From: Psilocybe azurescens
Taxonomy: Eukaryota > Basidiomycota > Agaricomycetes > Agaricales > Agrocybaceae
Assembly: GCA_023853785.1 (NCBI GenBank)
Contig: JAJIRX010000920.1
Span: 248,001-312,000, forward strand
DNA: 64,000 nt
Reading direction: 5' to 3'
A program made the position numbers and the translations under genes. A model generated the notes under the pieces. The model saw only the letters and a program-made list of their open reading frames with translations, had not been told where the DNA came from and ran no database searches. Every line of letters begins with the position of its first letter. Positions within the stretch are counted from its first letter, which is position 1. Shown here piece after piece: positions 26,961-39,234 of this stretch.

Positions 26961-27296
26961 GGGAACTTTCGTAGAAGTCGTTCCAAGAGCGGCGCTCGGC
27001 TGGTTATGTAGATTGACCAAGACGAGAATGAAGACCTACCTCCCATGCGGTGCGGGAACGGATGACTAGGACGACAGGGAAAGGTGAGAGGTGGATCATA
27101 GGATAGAAGTGGGCAGAAGAAAACAGACACGATAATCGCCCAAATCAAGTTAGACACCTGTACTGTGTGATTTCCTTCACTTGTGCGCAATATGATCTCG
27201 CTTTCCGCTATTCTGATCAACGGGCATTAGTCATGCAGAGACAGGGAGAAAATGTTCATAAAGCCCTCGAAGAACCAAGCTTAAAAAACCCATGAG

Positions 27297-27538
27297 ATTC
27301 GAAATCATTTGAGCTAAGATCATTTGAGCCGGCACTGCATAAATGACATGGGTTCAGAAATAGTTTATGTTCGGAACGTGATGCCTTCAGTCATCTGTCA
27401 AATATCGGTATACTTGGACTTGCATGGCGGTGCTGACTAAATTCAGACTCAAATATAACGGTGATCTGTCAGTGTTGCCCTTTCCCACATCCTCCACTGA
27501 CAACGGCTGCTCGTTGTCGGACATTCCGCTCCCGCACA
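27297..27538 (+). promoter_or_regulatory. Conserved upstream block of NACHT N4
   Basis: Same conserved non-coding block as before N2, N3 and N5, ending directly at the ATG at 27,539. A second in-frame ATG lies two codons later at 27,545. Confidence 0.5.
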
Positions 27539-30139
27539 ATGTCGATGTTCAATCGAGCGACTGACTTCTCTATCAACAACAGCACATTCCAACTTCAACT
27601 TCAGAGTTCGAAAGGTACGACGTTGAATCCTACCAAATTATATAAACTCTAGATCATGCTGATGCAGGGATTGACAATAGGAGGATTTGAGCGCCTGCAG
27701 GAACACGTCGCTCATGGAGCATTTCACGACTCGGGCGAGCGTTTCGATCCTCCAAAATGTCATCACAACACAAGACTCGCGATTATCAAGCGGATCACAG
27801 ACTGGATCAGTGGACTCAACGAAGATACTCGAGAGGCCCTCATTATGTGGCTCTACGGTGCAGCTGGTTCTGGAAAATCGGCCATTGCGCAGACAATTGC
27901 CGAGATTCTGGATGGCCAGCACATTGTCCTCGCCAGTTTTTTCTTCTGGCGAAATGATTCCCAACGAGGAACGGCCAAACTGCTCGTCACCACACTAGCA
28001 TATCAGCTGGCGGTGAAGCTTCCCCATGTGTTCCGAGAACAACTAGGCCAGGCATTCGAGAATGATCCCCTGATTACCACGCGATCTCTTGAAGCACAAT
28101 TCAAGACCCTTGTCCGAGAGCCTCTCCTTGAACTTCTGCATTCCGGATTCTCAACCAACAACCACATCGTCATCATTATCGATGGTCTTGACGAATGCGA
28201 TGATCCAAAAGTTCAAGCTAGAATTGTCGATCTATCCTTCAGGCTTCTGGATAGTCGGGACTTACCTCTGAAGATACTCATAGCCAGTCGGCCAGAGTTC
28301 AATATCTCCTCATCTTTCGATAGAAAACCATTCTATACGCTGGCCAGAATTGCATTGGATGACGACTACCAATCTGCGGAGGATATTCGACATTTCCTGG
28401 CAGATAAATTTAACGAGATCAAAGCCGATCATCCCCTACGCTCTTACATCCCGATCGGCTGGCCTGCAGAAGATTCACTCAATACACTCGTACGAAAGTC
28501 CTCTGGGCAGTTTATCTATGCATCGACTGTGGTGAAGTATGTGGCATCTGCACGTCATCGACCAACTCATCGGCTGGAAGTTGTTCTTGGTATACAACTG
28601 CCAAAGGCAGGTGATAATCCGTTTGCAGAGCTGGATGCGCTGTACCGGCACATCCTGATGGGGGTTGAAGATGTGGATCTAATATTGCAGATCATTGGCT
28701 TCGTCGTTCTTCACCCTCCAAGCTATAATTATAATTCAGTGACATTTATAGAAGCCTTCCTTTCGCTTGCTCCTGGAGATGTTCAACTTCTAATGCAGAA
28801 CCTCACCTCCCTTATCACAGTCGAAAACCATCCTGATCATCCTGATGGTGCAGTGTTAACCGTTCGCATATTACATGCATCATTGAAAGATTATCTATTC
28901 GACCAGTCACGATCCAAAGATTTTTTCTCGATCGTGTCAAAATGCATATGCATTATGCCGAGTTATGCCTCGTTCATATGACGGAGCTTCCTGCATTGGA
29001 ATCGAATTCACCTTTCCATCAATCCATGGGTATGTTCTCTACGCTCTAATACATTGAACTTCTGTGTTCTAATTGCATAAAAATTGACACAGTGAATCAA
29101 CACTGGCCTATCTTTACACATTTCTTCCATCACTGCCCTCTTGCTAAACCAAATCCACAGCTCCTCCAAAATGCCCTCAACCTAACTCTCAGTCGCTGCC
29201 ATACTATCCTCGGAGTAAAAGGTCATTATAATGTAATATTTTCTAGAGAATATTTCGACTACCTTGATTCCCTCAGCGCTGTATGTGTCTTCTTTTGTGA
29301 AAAATGAAATCTGACCATCTCGCCAGATTTGGGCTGATTCGGCGGTTTCTCAATTTTACAGTGATGAGATAGTTGCACTTGGACAATTCATCAAAGCTCA
29401 GCTTGGTCCACGTCCTCAACCCTCTCACATCTGCTTCCTTCTGGCATCATTTATGGATCCGGATATACAGGGTCATTGGTCTCTTGGCCTCATTTTTATG
29501 CCACAAAATCTGGGAAATCCAAGGCATATTGCACGGTTGGGATGCGATCTTAATTACCTAACATCTGGGCATCCTGTTCTTCGTAAACACCTTTGTAATA
29601 CTCTACAAGATTGGATTATTTCAAGCCAGCAACCAGCCGACACTCCCAGTGTTTATGCCAGTGCTGCATTGTTTGCTCTGCGCTATATATCAACATGCAA
29701 ATTCCCATACACTGTCGACACAACTAGATCGGGGCGATCTTGTCATTATCGTCGGACTCGAATGAATAGTCCTGCACAATCACTTTGGTACCGACGGTCC
29801 ATCAACACTACATACGGAACACATTACACCAACTATCACTTTCGACGTTTTGTCGAAGACGCTGGAAAAGGAGCTTTCGTGGACGCGGAATTTCATCCTA
29901 TCCAATGGTATCAGTTCAATACGAGCAAGGCTTTTGATGCCTATTTCTGGGCCATTCAGATGCTTCCACTACTTTTTCGCAAGTCAGATTACTCACAAGA
30001 GTTGGTTGCCTATGCACGCCAAGCCAGAATCAAGCGCAACAACTATTTGACATTGGAAAAAAATACAGATCTGTCCGGACTGCAGTTAGAGCATATGTTA
30101 AGAGAGCAGAGGATGGGCCGGCTTAATCACACAATATAG
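27539..30139 (+). CDS. NACHT-family NTPase N4 (nearly intact; poly-T frameshift)
   Basis: Exon 1 is 27539-27614, intron 27615-27680 (phase 1), exon 2 27681-29029, exon 3 29093-29280 and exon 4 29327-30139. I chose the acceptor at 27,680 because the alternative at 27,667 gives the wrong phase. Exon 2 holds the N-terminal GFERLQEHVAHGAFHDSGER block. Walker A is GAAGSGKSAIAQ (about residue 83) and Walker B is HIVIIIDGLDECDDP (about residue 195). The exon ends with the winged-helix-like part VRILHASLKDYLF. NACHT proteins are signal-transducing NTPases that oligomerise on ligand sensing; fungal ones are candidates for non-self recognition. The run at 28,921 has six T, so the plain reading stops at 28,981 (about 460 residues). 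With one more base, or a -1 slip, the exons give 2,427 bases (808 residues). The last ~25 residues differ from the paralogues owing to a small deletion after NNYLTL. Confidence 0.75.
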
Positions 30140-30535
30140 TTATATGTGTAGAAGAGTTGCACACTAATGATATACTTGTTTACTAACTCAAACTGTTAGG
30201 CACCCCATGGATTATACACCACTGGGAATTCTGACAGCAGGATTTGAGCAACATTTATAATGTCAACTGGAGAGATGGAAACCCTATACTAACACATGGA
30301 TATACCACTTCCCAATCACCACCAACATCTAGATAGCCGTCTTCCTACAGAGCAGCTTAGCGATAAACATAAAATCATACATATAATTATCGATGGATAG
30401 TAAAATTTGACGGACGACATATGTTATAATCAATACCATAAATTCTACAGAGGCCGAGAGTTCTCCTAGGCTTTGCCACTATAAGAGCGGAATGTAACTG
30501 ACGTTGTATTTCACACAGTCATCCTAATATGGATG
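30140..30535 (+). other. Post-NACHT tract P4, shortened
   Basis: Matches 1,231-1,630 (tactaactcaaactgttag, caccaccaacatctagatag and neighbours), then breaks off at about 30,525 directly into module B. The distal two thirds of the tract present in units 1 and 2 are missing. No gene visible. Confidence 0.45.
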
Positions 30536-31996
30536 ACTGGCCTAAAGAGGATGGGACGCCGAGACTAATTCTTTCTTTGTGCTCTTCCGAGTTCCAACTT
30601 CCCTCTTTGCTACTTCCTCAAAAGGTCTTTGACTACTCGACCTATGATGACGAAGGAGGATAGTCAGTGTGCTGCCAGCGACTCCTGGTCTGTGTGGAAG
30701 CGGGAGTGGGTCAGTGGGACGGACAGTAAGTATTCTTGGACGCAGTTAGAGGAGTGCATTGTCAAGGTGCGTGAGGGGTGTTGAAGTGGGCGCTGGTGTT
30801 GACTTTTCTTGACTTGTATGGGTGGATAGAACTACGATTCCTATTATCAGTAGACGAACACACCACCACCAACAGTTAGCTGACTGCATGAGTCTTTTAC
30901 AGCCTATTGAGGCGGTTCCGAATTGATGAGACCATAACTCACGAACATCACCATCAAGATTTTCATGACTGCGAATTCGTTCTATACAACAAACGATATA
31001 TTTCGAAACCACCACACATTACTTAAGTACTTACTCACTCTCGACCATGCTCTCAACAAGAACAAGAACAAGAGCCTGAATTTTTGACAATTTGCGTGAC
31101 AACTCACGAAGACGAAGACGATGATGCGCAGTTCGATCCCACTGCTCTCTAAGCCTCGCGCACCCTCTTCCTCTCCCGCATGATCAGAAAGCATCCAACC
31201 GCCAGCAGCGAGACCCCCACGCACCTACCTGCTTCCCTAATTGTCATCAACAACGACAACGCCACACGCCAACTCCACCACGCTGCATCCCCTCCATCTG
31301 GCTTATCACTGCCACACCCTCCGCTACGGGCCTCTCCGCTTCAGACTACGTCGTCGCCGTCCGCATCCGCATCGTTTTCCAGGGAGCTGGAGGTGTCGTG
31401 GAATGTGCTCGCTGCTGCGCCGCCGTTGCCTGTGCTTTTGCCTGTACATTGGCATGGGCACCTGCCGCATTGATCGTGCCTAAGGTCAATGCGCTCAGGG
31501 ACCCCAGCGCCGGGCACGAGTATCGATGAGAAAGTGTAACGGGAGCTCGGCCCTGAAAAATTAAAGCTCAGCATCCTTGGGATGGGATGGGGCTTGGATC
31601 CACGCAGCGATCACGGTTCCGCAGAACACGCAAAGGATCTCTCAGAGTCGTGCACCGCATTGGGCTCTCCGAATCCGCTCTTATTAACAACACATCGTGC
31701 GCGTATGTGTATACGATGAGCGGGCAAGGCGTCGTCGAGGTTTATGTGGACCCAAGCCATGTTGGTCCAGATATCGGCAACACTGCTGGTGAAGAAGTCG
31801 AGGGTGGCGCTGAATGGGGCTGGGTGGGGTAAGGGTGCGAGTGCGGCAGGGGTGATTGGGGAGGTTACGACTGTGATGAAGGTGGGTAAGGAGGGTGGGG
31901 GTTTGAAGGATGGGCAGTGCAAGGAGGGGTTAGGCAGGTGAAAGAGAAGTGCTGGGAATGTGCTCGGACATTCCACACATTTATCTTGAAGATTTA
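30536..31996 (+). pseudogene. Module B copy 4, 5' part only
   Basis: It starts at the position equivalent to 3,680 of B1. SWTQLEECIVKVR is near 30,735, an intron ends gtgggtggatag at 30,828, and an ALNKNKNKSLN stretch lies at about 31,047. The conserved block 31,587-31,832 reads IGLSESALINNTSCAYVYTM, then EVYVDPSHVGPDIGN. It is cut at 31,996 by the 5' LTR of the Ty3 element and its continuation is not found on the other side. Frames break repeatedly, so no protein is expected. Confidence 0.45.
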
Positions 31997-32335
31997 TGTA
32001 ATGGATCGGTCATCGTAACGTGGACCGTTGACTATTTGTCATATGATTTCTCTGATATCTTTCTTTCCGGTGCCTTGCCTGGACTCTTGCACTTGTTATC
32101 ATACACTCTGCCTGCTGCGGTTGTTCCTTACCTTGATTGTTTCACCTGATTTACACATTCCTTATTATTACCTTTATTTCCATTAGGACTCTTAGAGTAA
32201 CTATATAACCTACACCTCTACTCGTTGAGTCCCCAGTGAATTCATAAACATTAACCCCGTCTCTAGAGTTCCTCTGTGTGCTGATTCGCAACCCAGAACG
32301 CTTACCAAGCTATTCTGTGTCACCCAATTGTTACA
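31997..32335 (+). repeat. 5' LTR of the Ty3 element
   Basis: Aligned by eye with the 3' LTR it shows about 13 substitutions and one indel over 339 bases. Most are transitions, and about eight are positions where the 3' LTR has CG and this LTR has TG or CA. A TATA-like ctatataacc lies at about 32,204. Confidence 0.9.
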
Positions 32336-32493
32336 TCTTTTGACGCTTCTACACAAAAACCTCTCTCTACCTCTCTGATTTATCATTGCTCACTGTTTGG
32401 AACCTCAGCCTGATCAACCGTGCCACCAACACTTGCAACACTAGACTTATATTTCGGTTTCTATTATCTTCATAAGTTTTCTGTTATCTAAAA

Positions 32494-33236
32494 ATGTCAT
32501 TTATCTCTTCTAGTCAGAACCCCACAAGTATACCCTTCGTTGTCAAGCTGGAGGCACAGTTGCCAAAGCTGAATCCATTTGCGGCATTCATTCTCTGGGG
32601 AAGCCACCCCAGTTCGAGGCTGTAGAAGTGACACCGGAGCAGAGACTTTAGTCGACTGCAACAGCGGGAATGACTCCAACAGTCCACGATGCTCATACAG
32701 CAACGTTGCGGTGTTGAGACCTCCCTCTCCTACCGTTAGTAATAATGGTGCTGAGGCAACCCCAGCATGCCGCCGGTGATTAATCCCGGGCTGCTGAGAG
32801 AGACAAGTACTATCGTACCAGACTTAGATACTGTTGTCATAGATTATCCTGTTGATCAGGTGTCACCAGAACTAGCTGAAAGTTCTGATGAGAATAATGA
32901 AGGGGTTTGGACTGAAGTCAAGCGCAGATGTGCGCGTAGCCCAGAACTAGTGGCCAAGAAGGTCAGTAAGAATTATGGCTCCAGTATGAAAGCCAAGGGG
33001 TTAGAGCCTGAAAAGGCTGTTGCTGTAACTGAAGCAACTAAAGCCCTGACTGCGGAGCAGCAGGAACAAATTTCTCGCCGGTACAAAAATATAGAAAAAA
33101 TTCTGCGCAAAGAATCACCTTCTCGAGGGGAAGGAACATCCAAGAATGAAGGAAAAGCCGTTGATCCCCGTGAATTGGGGTGTGGTTCAACTAAGCGAGG
33201 AAGAATTTGATGAGGATGCTGAGATGTTTAGTGCGG
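32494..33236 (+). pseudogene. Ty3 gag, N-terminal part, frameshifted
   Basis: A likely start at 32,494 reads MSFISSSQNPTSIPFVVKLE and stops at TAG 32,624. A second frame (about 32,579-32,779) continues with GEATPVRGCRSDTG. A third (32,767-33,210) is the longest piece: YKNIEKILRKESPSRGEGTS, then KAVDPREL, after which another shift is needed to read VQLSEEEFDEDAE up to 33,230. Polar, charged composition and position fit Gag. At least three frame changes make it non-functional. Confidence 0.7.
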
Positions 33237-34517
33237 GGTGACTTTGTAATTGCCCAATACACAACACCCAATCAAATATTTATATTGATCAGTTCGATCT
33301 GGGAGGGTAAGCTCGTAAGGCTTATTATAATAACTAGTTTAGCAGAGTACAGACTTAGATGATCGCTCTGGGGTGATCACTAGTAGCTAGAGAACACTTT
33401 TACAGGCTAGTACACACAAGGCACTTGAATAGTAAGGGTGATCTCTCTATATGAGGGCAATCACCAATATCAGGGGGATCACTTTTTGGGGGGCGAGTGT
33501 ACACAGGACACTTAACAGTTCTCTTTATAAAACCCAAACTCAAACTTTTATCAAACACTATAAGCAATCACCTGTATTAACACGTAATAGATCCTTGGTT
33601 CCTATAAGCAACTGGGCACACTAGTCCACAGTCCTTAGTTTACTATAGGCAACGTCCTGAAAACAGTCAGATTTCTCTGACAGTCGTCCCTAGTTACTAT
33701 GAGCAATCACTAGCCTTTATAGGGTTCCCACCCGTACTTAATAATCCCCAGGGCAGTCTTACTATAAGCAATGTCCTGAACAGTCGGAGTTCTCTGACAG
33801 TCGTCCCTAGTTACTATGAGCAATCACTAGTCGTATAGGGTTCCAATCTGTACTTAACAATCCCCAGGGCAGTCCACGGATGACTTATAAAAGCCTGCTT
33901 ATCAAGTCTAATAGACCTGACGTTGAATATCACAATGGCAATCACTCACGAAACCAGGTAGTGCCTAATTGCTTAAGGTGAACTGCAGTGTTCGATCTCT
34001 TATCACACAAATCACTAGTCCTCAAGTGTTAACACTAGAATTCTTCTTCAGAGTAAATTCTGATATCAAATCTGGGGTGTAAATTACTTGGTTCCTATTC
34101 TACAATACAGGGCTGTTTTTATAGACTAAATAGATACTTTGACTTGTGATAATTGAAAGAGACTAAGAGAAAAGGAAGGAAATGGACTGCGTGCTGCCTA
34201 GCCTTTGCTGCACCAATTATAATAGTGGAAAGTACTAGTTTGCCTGGGCTACAGCACTTATTTGAAGATAACATTGTTGTCCATGCGGCAGTGCCTTCTT
34301 GGGTAGTGATCACCCGACTTATTTTATCAGATGGCTTGTGGCTAAGGCATGTCGGGACTAGATTGCTAGGGGTATATTTCCTAGGAAACCCTACCAAGGT
34401 TCCCAAGCACAGTTGCTATTGGTTTAGGACCTCCTGGAACAGCAGGTGCCCTTTATCATGAGGAAAGTTTCCTCTAGTATCGCATGGTGATCACTGGCTG
34501 GGCGATTGCTCACTCAC
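33237..34517. mobile_element. About 1.28 kb non-coding insertion inside gag, possible non-autonomous DNA element
   Basis: The tract separates two parts of gag and has no open frame of note. Its proposed ends resemble each other as imperfect inverted repeats: GTGACTTTGTAATTGCCCA at about 33,239 and TGGGCGATTGCTCACTCAC at about 34,499 (14 of 19 when one is reversed). Inside are several copies of ggtgatcact and gggcaatcac type motifs. There are also two near-identical stretches around 33,680 and 33,795 (gacagtcgtccctagttact then atgagcaatcactag). I could not find a target duplication, so the boundaries are approximate. Confidence 0.45.
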
Positions 34518-35545
34518 GTTGGCTGCATTGCAAATGAAGAAGAGGTCGCGATCTAAATCCAGCAATAAGAGGTCTAAGAAACATAGATCTCGCAAATCGC
34601 GATCCCAGAGTTGTGGTAATTACAAAGTGTTCCGTCCACAAGAATAAAAAAGGAAATGCTGATATTAGGGAGTATCATCGATTTGTAAAAGAGGGTGCAT
34701 CCTACATTTCAGATAGTCGCATTCCAGGATGAAGAGCCTATTTGGCTCTGTCGCATTTATGTCCGGAAAGGCATATGATTTCTATACTCAGAAGGTCTCT
34801 ATGACCGAAGAAGATTGGTCTCTTGAAGACTTCTTTACTGAGTTATTTAACTACTGCTTTCCATTGGACTACAGGATGCGTCTCAGGGAACACTTAAATT
34901 GTTGTGTTCAAGGAACACGATCTGTGACTGCATTTTCATATGAGCTGGGATAACTATTCAATATGATTGGATCAGTAGATGACCCGGCTTCGAGTGTATT
35001 CACTCTGGAACAGTCTGAAAGATTCTATTCAGGCCAGTCTATAGAAAGATAGCTTCAATCCAGAGATATCAACCTGGGAAGAAGTGCTCACCAAAGCTCA
35101 GATTATTGAAATCTCAGAAAGCATTTATTCAGGACAAAATTGTCATGGGAAGGGTGGAGGAATGATCCCTCCATCAAGCAAGAATAATTCTGGAGGATAT
35201 TATAACTCCAAGAAAAATAACTCAAGCAAGAATAGCTCAAGTAAAGGGACATCTCATGCATCTCCTCATGGCGGTAACGCTCAAGCCAACGGGTTGAAAT
35301 AGAGATCACATTCATCTAAACCAAGCAATAGCCGGGACCATTCATGATCTAATTCCAAGTTTAATAAAGATCATAAAAATCACCAGTCCTTTCAGACAAG
35401 GAGCTTGCAGAATGGAGGGCGGAAGGACATTGCTTCCGTTGCAATGAAACTGGACACCTGAAGCGAAATTGTCTGCAGGGAGCGTCCATAAAATGGTCTG
35501 GAAACAAGCCACCAGGAGTACCTAACTTCAACATGGAAATAAGCG
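34518..35545 (+). pseudogene. Ty3 gag, C-terminal part with CCHC zinc knuckle
   Basis: It begins with a Lys/Arg/Ser-rich stretch (MKKRSRSKSSNKRSKKHRSR, 34,534). Then comes a capsid-like frame from 34,729 (GKAYDFYTQKVSMTEEDWSL, then REHLNCCVQGTRSVTAF), which meets TAA at 34,951 and continues in frame with LFNMIGSVDDPAS. A shifted frame at about 35,055 reads STWEEVLTKAQIIEISESIY. The zinc knuckle CFRCNETGHLKRNC (C-x2-C-x4-H-x4-C) is at 35,431-35,472 and would bind nucleic acid. Several stops and shifts inactivate it. Confidence 0.8.
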
Positions 35546-35548
35546 CTG

Positions 35549-36466
35549 ATGATCAGCACTCTGAGCTCTCAGTTGAAGTACTGGAAGAATTACCGCTTGG
35601 GTCGATGTCTTATTCAGTACATAATCAGCTGGATCAGGCATTGTTTCGAGACCTTCCTGAGCCAGAATGGCGTCATATCAGATGATCTAACTGGGTTCCA
35701 GGTCAAGTTATCACAATCTCAATTGGAGAATCTGCACTTCAATATCACAAGATGGTATATTCAGAAGCACCTTGCTCATTTTAATTTACCTGCAGATCAC
35801 CCGGATTGGATTGGAGTGGAGCATCATATGGGCTCAGCTTGGGCAGAGGTCAGACAATTTTTACTTGCAGATGGAATTACTTCCAGCTATCCAAACATGA
35901 CGCCAGATATGCACCATGAAGATTGGTTCTGGATAGGCCCTTCTCCAGAATCTGATGATTTCTATTTAATTGAGGATCATGACCTTGATCTACGTACATC
36001 TATATCAAGGTCTTGTCTTGAGAATGACCATATCAATCTGGTAGAATGGTATAATAAAGAGCTTACACAATCAGGGAATTATGCAATGCTATACGAGGAT
36101 AGGACAATTCCCTATCTGGAAGACGTCTATCAGCTCTCAATCATTCACCCTGAACCAGATGAACCAGAGTATGACAACTTACCAGATCTACAATCAGTGT
36201 CAGAGTCAAATTTTAATGAGTACAAAGAAATACCTGATTTACAGATGATGTCCGCATCAGACTCAGTTGCAGATACAGAGGAGCACTCACCAATATATGA
36301 ATCAAGAGATACTCATGATGAAGATAATGTGATTAGGATTAGATTCCGGCGTGCTGTGATGCAAGCACCTCCACCAACACCAGAAGATCATGATCTAGAA
36401 GAGGATGAGATATCTGAATTGTCCCTTGACAACATGGATTGCGAAGGTGTTAGTTTTTGTGATTAA
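35549..36466 (+). CDS. Ty3 Gag-Pol linker frame, acidic, 305 codons
   Basis: An uninterrupted frame lies between gag and protease. I recognise no domain. It contains HADHPDWIG-like and NLPADHPDWIGVEHHMGSAW stretches, and its last third is strongly acidic with many Asp, Glu and Ser residues (MDCEGVSFCD end). Position suggests the region joining Gag to the protease. The upstream start is unclear because it lies in a different frame from the zinc knuckle, so it is a surviving piece rather than an independent gene. Confidence 0.5.
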   Translation: MISTLSSQLKYWKNYRLGRCLIQYIISWIRHCFETFLSQNGVISDDLTGFQVKLSQSQLENLHFNITRWYIQKHLAHFNLPADHPDWIGVEHHMGSAWAEVRQFLLADGITSSYPNMTPDMHHEDWFWIGPSPESDDFYLIEDHDLDLRTSISRSCLENDHINLVEWYNKELTQSGNYAMLYEDRTIPYLEDVYQLSIIHPEPDEPEYDNLPDLQSVSESNFNEYKEIPDLQMMSASDSVADTEEHSPIYESRDTHDEDNVIRIRFRRAVMQAPPPTPEDHDLEEDEISELSLDNMDCEGVSFCD

Positions 36467-36899
36467 ACACTTTGTTTCTAATGTTCTACACTTGATATTT
36501 GGACTTGTACAAATGGACACTTAGTTAGAATTTGCTCTTTTCAGTGTTTTTGCACACTGTTCTGTTAATAACTTTTTGTAGAGTAAAGTTATTCAAATTC
36601 TGATCACTGATCCGGAATCCCCTCGTTGAGACGGTTCCGGTGATATATAATTTGTCATGTAATTATAGGTTTGGTGTTTTGACGCAATATTGTGGACACC
36701 TATAGTCACGCCTTGCCATTTTTAGACACTTAGCTATGTAAAAGACCAGTATTCCTACTACGTCTGAGGAAACAAAGACACTAGAACAAGATTTGGAGTC
36801 TACAGAAGCAATTTACTATTTTCACTCATACTTGTCATTGTTGCGCATTTGAGATTTGACTCTATTGTTACTCATCAGTATAGCTACTGATTTGTGCAT

Positions 36900-39234
36900 T
36901 ATTGTCTATTTCTAACAGAAGGCTGGGGAAAGGTTGGAGATTCCCTGGGAGATTGAATGATTGAAATACTCAATCAGCATCCTGAGTATCCTGGAGATGA
37001 AGATCATTCCATACACCCAACACACTGGGAAGGTCTGCCTCAATTCGAAATTCATAGGGATACCAGATTCGGATTCTATGAGTTGTTTGACCATTGATGA
37101 GGTATGGAGGTCTGTATTCATGCTGCCTGATTGCATCATGAATTATTTTCAGTCACCAAATGGTATGCTGAGCTCTGTGCTCTTAAAGCTAGGCTACCAC
37201 ATCCCTACCATGTAGTCAGCTTCTGGATAATGCCGCTTCCAATATCAAAAGATTGATGAGGAACGTACCTTCAACATAATTAATTTAAATAACTATGATG
37301 TAATTTTGGGTACGCCATGGATGTACCAACATCAAGTTTGTATTGGGCTGAATCCAGCTCGGGTTGTAATTGGAAGCAACATCGCCATTGCCATTAAATC
37401 AAGAGTGGATACTAAATTACTTTCCCAAGCCATATCCTTGGGAACAGATGAGCTTGAAGTGGCACGAGAAGAATTGCGCAAGTATGCGGAACCATTATGC
37501 AAAGAAGTAGGAGAAACTGAACTACCTCCATTCCGAGCAATTAACCATACTATTCCACTGATAGATGTGAATAAAACATATTCATGGCGGCCATCACGAT
37601 GCCCTGAGGCTTTCCGAGCTCAATGGGCTGAAAAATGCGATGCTTATTTGAAATCAGGACAATGGAAAATTACTTCTGCAGGGAACACTGTGCCTATGCT
37701 TCTGATTCCGAAGCCATGCAAAGATGGAAAACCAGCTGAGCTTCGCACTGTGGTCGATCTGCGAGAACATAACAAAAATACCCAAAAATTAACTTCACCT
37801 CTTCCTGATATGGAGGGGATGCTTTGGAGGGCGTGTTGTCATCCATTTAGATCCTCTTTGGATATGAAAAGTGCATATGAGCAGATCCATATTATTCCTG
37901 AGCACGTGGAGAGCTCTACAGTCACAACTCCAGATGGCAACATGGTTAGCCAAGTAATTCAGATTGGAGACACAAATGCTCCTGCTACTTACCAGGCCTT
38001 GATGAACCATTTGTTCTCTTCGTACATTGGGGTGTTTATGGACATTTATTTGGATGACATTGTTATCTATTCCGATACTCTGGCAGATCATATCAAACAT
38101 GTCAAGATGATCATTGATATTTTGAGGAGAGAAAAGCTCTACTTGAGTAAAAGTAAATTGCACTTCTTAGCATCGGAATTAAAGCTATTAGGTCGTATAA
38201 TTGATGATAATGGTATTCGAATGGATGCTGCAAAGGTAGACACTGTTATTGCCTGGAAAACTCCCACCAACCGAGACCTGCTCCGTGGTTTTTAGGGTCA
38301 GTAGGGTATCTCGCAGATGATGTGCCAGGAGTGCGTATTCCCATGGGCATTTTGTCTGCTCTAACCGGTGACACAGTACCGTTTAGATGGAGTTACACGG
38401 AACAACGAGCCTTTGAAGATGTTAAATCACTTGTCCAGCAGGCTCGAGACCATCATAGAGTACCTTTGGATTATTCAGCTTCTGCTGAACCCATTTGGAT
38501 GGTCACCGATGGATGTGCCACTGGGATCTCCAGATTAATCAGTCAGGGTTCAAACTGGAAAACTGCGAAAATTGCTGCATTTTATTCTGCGAAATTGAAT
38601 GCTGCACAACAAAATTACCCAGTACATGAGATAGAAATGCTGGGTGGGATTGAAACTATGCTTCGTCATCGAGATTTACTGCAAGGAGCGAAATTTAAAT
38701 GGGTTACAGACCATAAGGGACTAACTCACCTACTCAATCAGAAAAATTTATCAGGGCGTCAAGCCCATTGGATTGAAAAAAATCTTGTCATTTGATTTTG
38801 AAGTTATGTATGTGCCTGGTACTGAAAATGTGGTGGCAGATGCACTCTCACATATCTATTCAAATGATGCACCAGGGACTGTGCAATCATGGAGTGAATA
38901 TACCTACCATGATGTGGTGGATGATGATATGGGCATTAGTCTTGAGACATTACCTATACTGGCCGGGCTAGAAGCTCAAGCCGCAGTTCCAAAAAAAGTT
39001 GCATAAAACATTACCAGGTGCAGAAACTGGCCAGCCTGAAACATCCAAGGAATTTGCTGCTCGGATGCGTGATAGGTTTGTTCTTATTGGACCTAGAGAA
39101 CAAACGGAGGGCAAGGGTACAGACAGAAACTCTACAGAACAAACAGACATTGGAAAAATACAAGTCTGTGTCTCACGATTTGGATAAAACTGAAGCGTAC
39201 TGAGCCATTACCAGAAGAGCCTAACTCGGATACA
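36900..39234 (+). pseudogene. Ty3 pol: protease remnant, reverse transcriptase, RNase H
   Basis: The protease is reduced to QLLDN (about 37,218) joined almost directly to EERTFNIINLNNYDVILGTP, so the part around the catalytic Asp-Ser-Gly is lost. Reverse transcriptase runs 37,306-38,295: PSRCPEAFRAQWAEKCDAYL, then RTVVDLREHNKNTQ, and the polymerase motif FMDIYLDDIVIYSD (YLDD, 38,034-38,075). The frame breaks at 38,290-38,295, where a run of five T gives a stop; six T would continue into SVGYLADDVPGVRIP. RNase H covers 38,322-39,006 with VTDGCATGI, EIEMLGG and ADALSHIYSNDAPG. A second break is a seven-A run at 38,776 where six A would keep frame. A spacer with GAETGQPETSKEFAARMRDR follows to 39,234. 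RT would copy element RNA in the cytoplasm. Confidence 0.85.

Noticed and set aside
32336..32360. tRNA primer binding site or self-priming site of the Ty3 element
   Set aside because: The bases after the 5' LTR do not begin with TGG, and I found no complement in the likely start of the transcript.
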